The notes beneath the pieces were generated by a model. It had not been told where the DNA came from. It made no database searches and was given only the letters and a program-made list of their open reading frames with translations. The position numbers and the translations under genes are program-made. Positions 12,576-24,661 of a stretch of DNA of 64,000 nt are shown in pieces. Positions within the stretch are counted from its first letter, which is position 1, and each line of letters starts with the position of its first letter. The stretch covers positions 124,001 through 188,000 of the forward strand of contig JAXRKN010000037.1 in the NCBI GenBank assembly GCA_038502055.1, given 5' to 3'. The DNA comes from Tanytarsus gracilentus (taxonomy: Eukaryota; Arthropoda; Insecta; Diptera; Chironomidae).

Positions 12576-15500
12576 TAAAAACGAAGAAACATTGTACAAA
12601 TCTTTTAAAATTTTGACGATAAAATTAATTTTTTTTGGGTTAGCTGAAAAAAATACATGAAACGGTGTTAATAAAATTAATCTAGAATTCCTTATTAAAA
12701 AGCCAATCTTAGAGTGTCTATTTATCATAGATGTCTTGGTGATCATTTCAACATTAAAAAATAAAAATAAAAAGCTTTTTCTTGATCCATTAATGTTGAC
12801 TTTATTTGTCATTTTTCTTCTTCTTTCCTCACATTCTCTGGCTGCTACCAACAGCTACCGTTTTCTAACTTAGTATTTTGAAACAACAATAAAATATAAA
12901 TCAGGTTTTACAAATGATTTATAGTCCTTTTGTCTTTTCATCTTTAATTGTTCATTGACATCGCCCTGTGAATTGGCATCTCTTGTAGAGCAGAGGAATG
13001 CAATACCTAAAAAAATAATTCTCTTCTCATCACATTCATGAATAATATTAAATTAATTTTTTTGTTGATATTGTATAATTCATGTGAAAATAGAAACAAA
13101 TAGAAAAATAACACATGATTAATGATAAATCATTTCTCGATGAAGATTTATTAAATTTTCAAGCTCTTTTTTACGATGTTTTGTTTTGAAAGCCATAAAG
13201 AATGTTGTTATGCAATCAAGGCTGATGACTTTGGAAGAAGAAGGAAAGAAATTCTGTCAAAATATTTTTTACTCTCTTGAGAAAGCCTCTCACTCGTTAT
13301 GGCAAGAAAGCATGTGCTGTTGCTGATGCTATATTGCCTTTGGTGATGACTATGGCATGGTGTATAACGTATAACGGAGCGGAGAATGAGAAGAAAAATG
13401 TTAATTAGATTTACGCCGAAAAATGAAAAACTTTATCATGCATACATGCTGCCTCACAGTGAGTTCGTAATTTTAGGTTTAATGCAAAAAAATTGGGAGA
13501 GAAAATTGCTTTTAAATTGAGGATGATCTTAGTGATGATACGTCAAATAATTGAATGATTTAAAAATATTTTCAATACAATTCTTAAATTGCACTCCATC
13601 GAATAAGTACATTTAATTTCCATTAGCGAAATAGCTTTAAAATATAAATCACAGAATGACAAATTAACATTCAAACACATCCACATTTCATAAGAGTCTT
13701 CATGTGGAGTCAAAATAATATGAGCGGTATTAAGACGATTTATAACGCCGTCTCCATAATCAGTACTTATTTTACATTTACTTGTTCCATTTCCACGTTC
13801 GTGTAGTAATGAGTGAATTGAGTCAGCTGAAAGTTCACGATATAAACAAGAGTAACCTACTTATAGGGATAATGTATTATTTATTACACTTGCGAGTAGA
13901 ATTCGCGTTGCTTTATTGATTTATATCATTTTCCCACTGCTTCGTTAGATCTCAAAAAAAATTGAATTCCCTTTTTAAGTGCTTTATTTCCCTTCGCCGC
14001 GTGCACCAACTCTTCAACTTCTGTTCGTACTTGTCTGCTAAAAAGTGAGAGTTGTTTTCATTTCACAATAACCATATATCGAAATATTATCTTATGAAAC
14101 ATAAAAATATTAACAACAAAAATTTTTTTATATTGGAGCAGTTTTTATGTCTTTCTTATCTCAATATCTGTTTGCTGCTGTAGGTTTTTAGTGCTATTAA
14201 GGAGAGGCATGTTAAAAATTTTTTTTGCTGCAACTGGACAGGATTTGGAATATTTGAATCAAACACGCTCTTTTATTTTGTTCAATTGATAAATTATTGG
14301 AATTGAACTATCACTCAGTCAATAGGGGCGCTTGAAAAAAGAATTTTTAATGCATTCAATTACAATTATTACAAATATTTTTTGCTAGCAAGTTAAACAG
14401 CTTCAAATTGAATTACATCGAAAATTTTCAATTCTTGTGTTTTTTGAAAAATTGTAAAGAACAAAAAATCGTTTGTTTATTAAATTCAATTCAATCCCAT
14501 GTCACCGCATTTCACGTTCGATATAACTTTTAAAATTATATCCAAACCATTTTCAGTCAACTACAAAGTAAAGAAAATTCCCTCGAGACGATGATAATGA
14601 AAATGACTTTATGAAGAAGAAAAATGATTTTTCGACTCAAGAAAAATTCAGGTGCATAGCTAGTCCTTTGTGAAATTAATTGTCGTCCACATTCATGACT
14701 GTGAGTGCACTCACAAAAGGAGATTTTTTGTTCATTGCATTGTTGGATGGTTGAAGTGGAAAATTGGAAGAAGAAAAAGTTCATTGAATTGTTAGGTTAA
14801 AGCCGGCAACGTTCATTCGATGGAAATCAATTTGTGAATTTTTTACCATGAGAAACAAATTCAATTTCAATTTAATGATGCATTTTTCTCTCATCGAAAA
14901 AAAGAGGGAAATTGTTCGACAAAGCTATTCAAATTAATGAGAATCGACAGAGATGACGACGATGTTGGTTTTGCATTTTAGAAAAGAAAAATTTTCCTTA
15001 TTAAAAAAGTAAGAGATATCAAGCATTTCAAGCATCATGGAGCTATTCAAATCGACACTCAATTAAGTTGAAAATTCGCAATAAATTTCTAAATTTGTTT
15101 GGACATTTCTATGGCGCAATTACTTCGCCGCTTCCATCGTCGTCATTGAGATCGAAAGAAGTACGCGCTGACATAATTAATTGGCAGTTGAAGATTGGTG
15201 CCTGTTCTATAAAATAAATAAATAGAAAAGTAGCACGAATGCATAACAGTTTCCATTGCAATAAAAGCATTTCTCGCATTGCATAGCCGTTCTTGAGCCT
15301 CAAGAGAGTTTGAAAAAAAAGAGTAAATTAAAAAGTTTTCTATGAGGATAAGAAAAAATATTTTAAATATATTAAAAATTATGTTTTAAAATATTGCAAA
15401 TTTTTTTTATAACTTTTACTTTAATTAAAATTACTACTCAAAAGTCGATGATTCCTCAACGGACGGTCGTTTGATTTAATTTATATAGCTCATCAACATC

Positions 15501-18500
15501 ATCGTCGTTCCTTCATATAATTCAATGTTCTTGCAGCAATTGCAAGATGTTACGCGAGAAGAGGATAATTATTAAATCGTGCATGACAAGATAGAGAGAC
15601 TTCGGTTTTTCTTCACATGTACGCCTCGAGGATGGAGGTAGGTTGGTTTGCGGGAGCATAATATTATGAGACATCCATTAATATTCATTTTCAATATAAT
15701 AAATACCAACAATTCTGAACGGTGTCATGAAGCATGTTCATTTCCTGCATGTGATGTCAATTTTATAAAATTTCTTGAGTTTACTGTAATTATACTCGAC
15801 AGACGTTGCAAGCTCCTTAAATTTAAAAATTTATTATGCAAAAATATTAAAATCTTTCATCACGTTCCCACAAAAATTACGCGCAAGATTCTTAAAGACT
15901 GCGGCGCGGCAGACTTTTGAGAACTCTCGATTCGAGTGTGCTTAATGTTATTATTATTGAAAGCGCTTTAAAAAATGATTATTGGCACAAATTGAGTTTG
16001 ATTGGTAAAAATATTTATTGTGAAGTCATTAACACACTTTTCTCCTGATCATCGCGCGATGTACTATGTTGGATGCTGCCGCCGATATTGTGGACATGGC
16101 ATGAACGAAGTATTTCGGCTAATTGAATTGCCAACTGTATATACAATGAGCAAAAATAACATTTTTTCATTCGCTCTTGATGTGACACTCGAGCGTGCGG
16201 CGTCAATTAACTTTGTGATGCGAAATTATTTGGGCCGCAAATGCGAATGTGTGTATGTTATTGACAAGCGAGAAAAATAACTTACTATCTAACGGAACGC
16301 ACTAAATTTCAATCTTTCCCTCTGTTGGGTGAATTTTTCCTGATTTTGGCAATTTCCGCTCGTCACTCGAATATTTTTTCCTATCAGCCTTGAACACTTT
16401 TTCATGAACTTGTCACGATTCAGTGTAGAGAGTCAAAACAAAATTTTGTGCACTTGATGAAGATGTTTTTTACGATCTTCCTGCCTCTTTATTTGTGGTC
16501 ATCTTTCACTTTATACTTCTTACATCGCCTAATGAGAAAAATACTTCTTATACTAGCTTTTTATGGTTCAAATCCATTAGAAATGGCTGTGCGGCGAGTA
16601 ACAAAAAAAAAGAGCATGGCAAGTGAAAGATTATTATTATTATTTAGGTTACTATTTACAGGAGAAGAAAGAGCCAGAGAGAAAGATGAAGTAATTTCAA
16701 AAGTACATGGTGATATGATGAAAAGTGATGACTTGAGGGTTTAGCAAGCGTAAAATAGAACGAAAGGTGAAAATAGACAGAAAAAGCACTAATAATAATT
16801 ATTATCATGTAATGAAAAAAATTCTTCTCTAAAAGTCTTGGGATGAGAATTTTATCATGATATTTTTCTTTCTTACAGCTTAGAACTGAGGTAATAATAA
16901 TAAAAATTAACAATTTCACAAAGCGAATAAATCCAAGGAGTGTTAAATTGAAACATAGAGATTTTTCATACAATATCAGAAAATAGAACAAAACTAATTT
17001 TAAAATTACTCTTGAAGGTGTTTCAAAATTAATTCGTTCACATTTACAAATCCATTAATTTTCTCTGTGTTCAAATAGAAAAAAAAATTGCAAAGGAGAA
17101 AGAAACACAAAAATTAAAAGTGTGGGAGGGACAATGAGTGGAATTGTTAATGAGTGAGGAGATAGAAAAAGGGTTAATAAACTGCTATGTAAAATAGATC
17201 GATCGCTTGATTGATCGATTTTTGGCTTCAGGGGTCTTGTTTGCATTTCTAAATTGTATAATTAGTGAAGATTAAGTGGGAGTTGGAGGTTTGACCAAGT
17301 CGAGAGAGAATTTTAAGATTAATGAAGCATTGACTTCTCTATTCAAATGCGTACCGAGGGTATTTCAAAGAAGGTAAAAAGCTTTCAAAATAAATTTAAT
17401 TAAAAACAGACGGAATTTATTGAATAGACTCTTAAATATTTTAATAAATTAATTTAAAAATTCAATTTATCTGAAATAAGATAACCTCATTTGGGTAAAA
17501 AATTAAAAATATTAGCAATATGTCAAAATATTTTAGTCTATTTTGGTGTTCAAATAGTTGTTAGTTTAAAATTTTATGATTTTAAATTTACATAAAATCA
17601 ATTAACTAAAAAACAAAGATCAAAGAGGAGATGCAATAAAAATCGCTCGTAACTGCTTTTCGAATTTCGTTTTTAAAAAAGAATAAAAAGAAATTTGTAA
17701 TTTGAAACTTTCATAGATTCTTAGAAAGCTATTTAAAGATTTAAATATTGTCTAATCTATCACCTCATTAATTTGCTGTAATGATCAAAATTTGCTTTCA
17801 TCAAAATCAATTAATAGAAAAAGAGATTTTTTTCATTTCATTCTCGAGATAAAAATTTGAGGTTACGTAATGAGCAATTTGAAGCATATTGAACAAAATG
17901 CCATCAATAAGATCTTAAATTCGTTGATAGTAAGCAACAAAAAATATTTTTCATCTCTCAAAAAATCTAAGTGAGGGCAACAATTTCGCTCAATATATTC
18001 ATGAGCACTTGATCTTAGCTGTTGACCCAAAACTTTTTCTTAATTACGTTTTTTTTCGAATTCATTACTATTCTCCACATCTATCTGCATTGTTGTGTCG
18101 CCAGCCTAAGCAGCATGCGGAATCAGAGATAGATTTTCTAACCAACTCTTTTCTTTAAAAAAATGTGCATTGGCACACACGTGAATGTTTATTACTTTTA
18201 TTATTAGAGGAAAATAGTTGCTGATTCATTGAAATCGATTAAGAAAATAAAAATATGCGCACAAGAACAGCAGCAGCGGCGGCAATATACACACATTCGC
18301 TCTCTCTCTCTCTCTTTCTAAAAAAATAAATGCCTTTTTAAGTAGATGAGAAGTGAAGAGAGATAGAGCCAGGCTGGGTCGCAGCAGCATTAAAATTTTT
18401 CAAAGTACTGTTACTTTTTCGTCGTCTTTTACACATTTTTTAAGCATAGGTACTCACATGGCTATCCATAATATTGAGAGGTGTGTAGAAAGAATATCAT

Positions 18501-21500
18501 TAAACTTTATTTTAATTCGCTCCTCAAGTTAGAGAAATGATAAATGTTCTATATTAGGGTAAATCAAGTTGATGTCTTTGGAGGTCACTTCTTACGTTAA
18601 GGAAATGAAGTCAATTTTAAAATTTTTGAAATCCAAAATTAATATTTGAACAAATTCACATCGGCTGACACTTTGAACCTATAATTTAATTACTTAAAAT
18701 AATACAGGTCACACGGAACTTAAAAATTCTCATGTCAAATGCCTTCTCATTAGCAGTCAATTTCAACGATCCTCAAATGCCGATTTTTTTTGCTCACGTC
18801 TCGCTTTATATTTTCGCAGCCGCCTCATTCTAATAAATTCTTAAGCACGCTCTGTTGCCGCTATGTAGAATGAGGAGTAAAGCTCTGCTGGTGCCGCGCT
18901 CTATTATGGGTTTGTAGGTAAGAATGCTAAATTCTTTTAAATTGCCTCTCGCTTCTCGCTCTTTTTTTATTGATTCCTGAGCACAGATATTTTTTCTCTT
19001 ATTTACCATCGTGTGTAAGCAGAACTGAAATAGATTATTATCAGCAACAGCTCGCTAACTGTAAGACTTGATTAATTTTTAACTATAAGGAAAATATATA
19101 ATGTGCAGTGAATCCGTTGTAATTTCCATCAATTTTTCACTTCTGCGAGGCTGTTATTATGCTAAAATGATTTGCTACCGAGTAATTGTGCCGTAGCTCA
19201 CTTGCACGAGTTCGATATATTATGTAGAGTATGCAGAGTAAATAGCACATTAGTTTGATAAATAACCAATCAAGAAAATTAGCTGCAATTAATGATTGAA
19301 AAATAAATTTGCCAATATTCGATTCGTAAATAATTATTTTTATTAGTAGCCTTTTGTGTTTAAAAAAGCGACTTGTTAATATCTCGTCGAATTTGTGCAA
19401 TTTATCGTGATTATTATTAGCTCTCTTTGGCTTATTAAAATGAACTCTTTTGCAAATGAAGCAGAATTGAAATTTCAACAGAAAAAAATTGAAGCTTTTT
19501 AGCTTTTTAATTGATTTTAAAATTTATAAAACTCCCGAATTAATTTAAAAAAGTTATATCGGTCTAAATTAACTTCATCTGCAACTCTGATATTGATGAT
19601 CAATTAGCAACATCTTGGGTCTTACTGTTGCGTATTTGGTAAAAAACCTCTTTCAATTTTTCTGCTCACTGCCTTTTGTGGGAAATTATTCACAAAGAAA
19701 AAAAATAACTCTTAATAAGCATCGCGTAACTTTCTTAATATTATTAATTTTCATTAATTTGCACCTCAATAATGAAAAGGCAAGAAATAAAAATTTTCAA
19801 GCGAAAAAATAAATAAATTACAGATGAGTGCATTGATTAAGAAAACAAGAGAAAAAAGCGAAAGTATAAGTGAAGCACCCCGTAATGAGAGAGATGATTG
19901 AAATTAGATTGGGTGGTGATGAAGCGTGAGGAAGTTGAGAGGAGCATAATTGCCTTTATTCAATTCAATGATTCGCAAATTATCTCATTACTGCGAGCTC
20001 CATAGCGTGATTATGTCATCGGATTATTGTAAGTTTATTATTTATTATTTTGGTGTCATTAGTGTAAGAGATTGAGATAAACGAAGAGAAAATTAACAGT
20101 AATAAAAATTACTATTCTGAAGATAAAATTCGTTGCTTAATAAACTTTTTTAATAATTTAATTTACACTTTTTTAACAACCTCGCTCTGTATACTTTGAT
20201 GAAAGGAAAGTTTTGTTTATTTTTCAACGTCTTCACCGAAAATAATCTTCAATTAGTGATAATTAGCTTTTGTCGCATCTTACGTATTTTTCATCGAGCA
20301 TAGACGAATTAAGAGACGATACAGAAACAAACAGAAAAGAAATGTGAGTAGGCCTTATTATTTATTATTATGAAGATGTGCGCAGCAAACAACGTTTTTG
20401 AATTATTTAGTGAATTTTTTAAATATTCATACTCAAACGGAAAAGCTTTTTTCTGTCCAATCAAATATGCCAGTCCAAATATAAAGCAAAATGACTCTAT
20501 TATTATTTCCTTCCAATCTCCCCTTTTCATGTTTGTGTCAATACTCTCAAGGGACTTTATTTACTTTTCTATATGCTTTTACTTAAATAAAGTAATGTGC
20601 TCCAGTTAAATATATGGCACTGCTGAGTATTTCATCAATGCACCCAAAAAATTTAAAACTAAAGCAATTTCCTATTTTTATTTTATTTGAAAAGCTTGCA
20701 GTGCAGTGAAGTGCCAACTCAATTTTAACAACTTTCTGTTGGATGCCAAAAACGAAATTAAAAGACAAATTTTTTTGTTTGCTTCCTATTGAAACATTTT
20801 ATTGCATTTTTTTCATGTTGGATTATCATAAGAGACAATTTTTCCATTTTTTTAAATATTACAAAATACTTGAGCTTAAAGTCTAAGGGGGTAAAAAAAT
20901 TATTTAAATTGTGTACACATTAAGAGAGGAAATCGTTACATTTTTTTGTGATGAAAAGAAAAATTGCAGACATAGAGAGCAAAAAATATATTTTTGCAAA
21001 GACACAAGGATGCTATATAGAATTGAAATGACATTCAAAGCAAAATTACATTCTGAAAGACTTTTAAATTATTTTCTCTTTAAATGCACACAGAAGAAAA
21101 ATCACTCAAATATCGACCGAGCATGTTTTAAATTTCTACAAAATATGTTTGATCGTCAGAGTTCCGTACTCATTTCGCCTAATGCTTTGATCTGTAAAAG
21201 GTTTTTAGAAAAAAAAAGTTCATTAAATTTTCATTAGTGATGACTTTGACTTAGTTTGATGATGATGTGAAATTATGTGCGTTGAAAATATGTGCTCTTA
21301 AATAACCGTGATGATGTGAGGAGGGAGGGAAATAGATTATTGTAAAACAAAAAAAATTAACCTAATTAATTGAAATCTATAATTATCAAAAAAGTCATTA
21401 AAAACTAATAAAAAAAAATTACCAAACAAAATTAGTTCGCTCGCAATCCTTAAAATTATCAAATGAAAATTTGATATGGTGCAAAAGTGATTATTAATGT

Positions 21501-23658
21501 TAAAAATATGGATGAATTAATTTATGTGATTATGCTTTTGGGTGGGTTTGTGCAAACAGTGCTGATTTAAGCAATAAAAAAAGAAATCAAATTGTTAAAC
21601 CATAAATTATTAAATTAAATGAGAAGTAAAAATAATTAATTGAAAATTGTAACAATTCACCGGTGAATAATTAACTTTAAAATTTATTAACTGCTGAAAT
21701 TTTTTTTCGGCGTGTAATTTCATGTAATGATATATTTACTCTCATAATCAGCACTTTAATCTTGCCATTAATGACTTATTGACACGCCTTAAAGTGCTGA
21801 GTTTAAAATGCAATTCTTTAATTATATTACAGCACTTACCGTCGACTTTGTATAATTGGCGTTAAAATTAGCTCAAGACTCGATGATTTATTTTTTGAGT
21901 TATAACTAAGTACTTTCTTATCGTTATCGTTAGTGGAGAAAGGAGCAGTAGTTGAAGTGACAACAGCAACTGAACCGCTCTCACTACTCGGCTATAATTT
22001 TTTTGGATTATTTTTTCAAATTTATTCAGCGAAAGAGAGAGAGAAAGAGAGAAATATAAAAAAAATTAGCGAGAAAGAATTTAATCATGAAACGCGCACA
22101 CATTGCAGTGCACACACGCTTTTCATGCTTTCATGATTACACATAAATAATCATCATCCGACAGTTAGCATGAAAAGCGTAGAGCAACAAATTTAGATGA
22201 TTTCTGAGAAAATTAAATAATTCAAAAGTTTTGTGAGGTTCTGGCAGCGCAATTTTTTAGAAAATTGTGAAAAAAAATTACATAATGTCAAAATTTAATT
22301 TTGCGCTATCAGACGCGTGCTAATAAACTAAGAGAGAAGCAGTAAAATGAGATTTTAATACAGACAAAAATTATAATTATGGTTTTTCGAGCGTGTATAA
22401 TAACAATTTTTTATTTTCACTAACAAGCACAGTAAATTGGGAAAATTTCACCACATACGAATGCGGTCGTAATTTCATATCCAGAATTTAACGTGTAATG
22501 TAATTAAGACATTTTACTGAGTGACCAGAAGTGAGCATATAAAAATTGTTACATGCACATTCCTTTTTATTCTTCTGTGTAATTAAACTCATAAACTTTC
22601 GGTACATGTAGCTAATTGGGTGCCATTGTCATTGTCGGCATTTTCTGTTGTTAACACCGCCTTCAGGGGGTCACTAAGAAGTTTTGTTTTATTTACGGTT
22701 GAGGCTTTTTGAGATTTTTGGAGAGAATTTTAAAAACTTTAAAATAATTTTCGCTAAAGATTACAACCTCAACTATTGCAGAAAATTAGCAAAATTTTGC
22801 TCGACCGAAAGGGAAAATTTTATTAAGCCCCTTTTTCTGTTTCCTTTGGACAAATTTACATACCATAGCGAATTCGATAATTTATGAAGGTTCAAATTAC
22901 ACATGAGAAGATATTATAGGGGGTGTCATGTAAATATGCAAATATAAACACTCGCACATTGGATATGGAAATTAAAGCAAGATTATTGTGAAAGGGAAAA
23001 TTTATTACGAAAAACTTAAATAGGCAAGAAAATCCTTTAAAAGACTTTTTTTTCGAAATAAATGAGTGCGTTGTAAAAAAGAGGATGAGGGACATGAAGA
23101 AGGATTTTAGCAAACGTTGGCATTTTTTAAAATACACTGCTTTGGCACTAAATGGCGCATTATTTGATGCCAGAAAGGAAAAACTTTCTTACACAAAAAT
23201 TCGCATCTCTAAGTAAAGTAGAACGTTCTCGCCATTAATATTCAACCCACAAAACTACTTAGATTTTCTCTATAGAGTCGACTCTACAATAATTCTAGTT
23301 TAAAGAGAGATAGAAAGAGACACACTTGAGCATTATTATACAGAACGGAGGAGGGAAAAGATTGTAATTTTGTTATAGTGCCACTGTCTTCTACATATAG
23401 TGTTTTGCACATTAAAAAATTATTTTATACATAAAAAAAGTTTTAAAAAGTTAAACGTTCATAGAACATTCGGGAGAAGACAATAAAGACAGAGCAAAAT
23501 AAGGAAAAAGTTCAGTTATGCAATTGAAAGAATAAAAATAAATCAAAATGTATACAGAATTGCAAAATGCACAGTAATAATCATAAAATAGCGGCAGCGA
23601 CGAGAATTGCTCGTACACACAAAAAAGAGTTGCATGCGAAAGAGAGCAAATAAAAAAT
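12576..23658. other. 11-kb gene-free stretch downstream of EPB41L4A
   Basis: Includes the 3' UTR of EPB41L4A, whose end I could not place; minus-strand AATAAA signals occur near 23001 and 22812. The remaining ORFs (up to 113 codons) are AT-biased and unrecognised. A 12-bp stem-loop stands at 21750-21800. Confidence 0.55.
18299..18317. repeat. (TC)n microsatellite
   Basis: About eight TC dinucleotides following a CAGCAGCGGCGGCAATAT stretch. Confidence 0.9.
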
Positions 23659-24661
23659 TCACAAGAGAGTTTCACACTGTATATGGAAATAGCTAGCCGG
23701 CGGAGTAGGAAGCTTTTGACTTACCGTCATAATAGGATTATCAAAGACTGAATTATTCCAGTCACAACGCGCTAGATCATCGTCAATGTCGTTTTTATAA
23801 ACGAGCGGCCCTTGATGGCTGACATTTATATTATCATTACCATTATTATTGTTGCCATTGAAGTTCGATGTGGTTAAAGGATTATCGATATTGTTAAATC
23901 TATGTCTATTCGTGTATGTGAGCTTCGATGTTGAGCCAGTCTTTGAGGATGGCGACATAAGAGCACTAGAACTGCACATTGGCGGATTATCGAGCGAATA
24001 ATTATTATTCAAAATGTCTTTTTTATGAAAAGTAAATTCAGGTATTTTCGGATGATTTGGAGCATCATAGAGCGACAAATCCGAGTAAACGGAAGGCAAT
24101 AAAATTGATTTACTTTTATGAACGATCAAATTATTATTATTATTATGCTTATTATGGCATTGACTTTTTGCTAGATTGCGTTTCATCAATTGTCGATCGA
24201 TGGGCACACCAATGTCGGATTTTGTACTACGTCCTGCAACCTTATTACAACCACTACCCGTGAATGCATATGGCGATGTTAATGTGCCTGCACTAGGAAT
24301 GCAACCAACACCGGATAATGTGGAAGAGACTTCAGAGTGACGATTTAGACTTAATGATTTAGAGTAGTGATTATTGTTATAGCCTAAGTGCGTGCTAAGA
24401 CTGTTATTATTAATGAAGCGATTGATATAGCAGTGATTGTTATTGCTTATATCGCAATTGGTTTTGTTAACAAACTTTTTATGTACCGGTGCGGTTGAAA
24501 TCACACTCGCTGTCGTTGGCAGAACACTTGTAGTCATGATGTGATGATTGTTATTATCGCGATGTCGATTGCCGGCATAGATCTTTGTATGATGAATATT
24601 GGCAGAGAGAATTGATGACGTTCCCGATGACTTATTGGTGTATTTTGCACTGTCTGATGAT
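23659..24661 (-). CDS. EPB41L4A: EPB41L4A last coding exon (Asn/Ser-rich tail, ETLL C terminus)
   Basis: 334 codons including the stop. It joins exon 10 to rebuild the Arg in SERSSDSAKYTNKSSG. Mostly Asn/Ser/His-rich low-complexity sequence (RHRDNNNHHIM, NKHNNNNNLIV, NGNNNNGNDN) with short ordered pieces (KIPEFTFHKKDI, RCDWNNSVFDNPIM). The protein ends PTPPASYFHIQCETLL, and TLL fits a class I PDZ ligand. A strong donor-like site (ACG|GTAAGT, GT at 23723-23724) lies 22 codons before the stop, so a splice variant with another C terminus is possible. Confidence 0.88.

Noticed and set aside
16560..16580. tRNA B-box-like GGTTCAAATCC
   Set aside because: No matching A box or acceptor stem at the right distance; no cloverleaf can be drawn.
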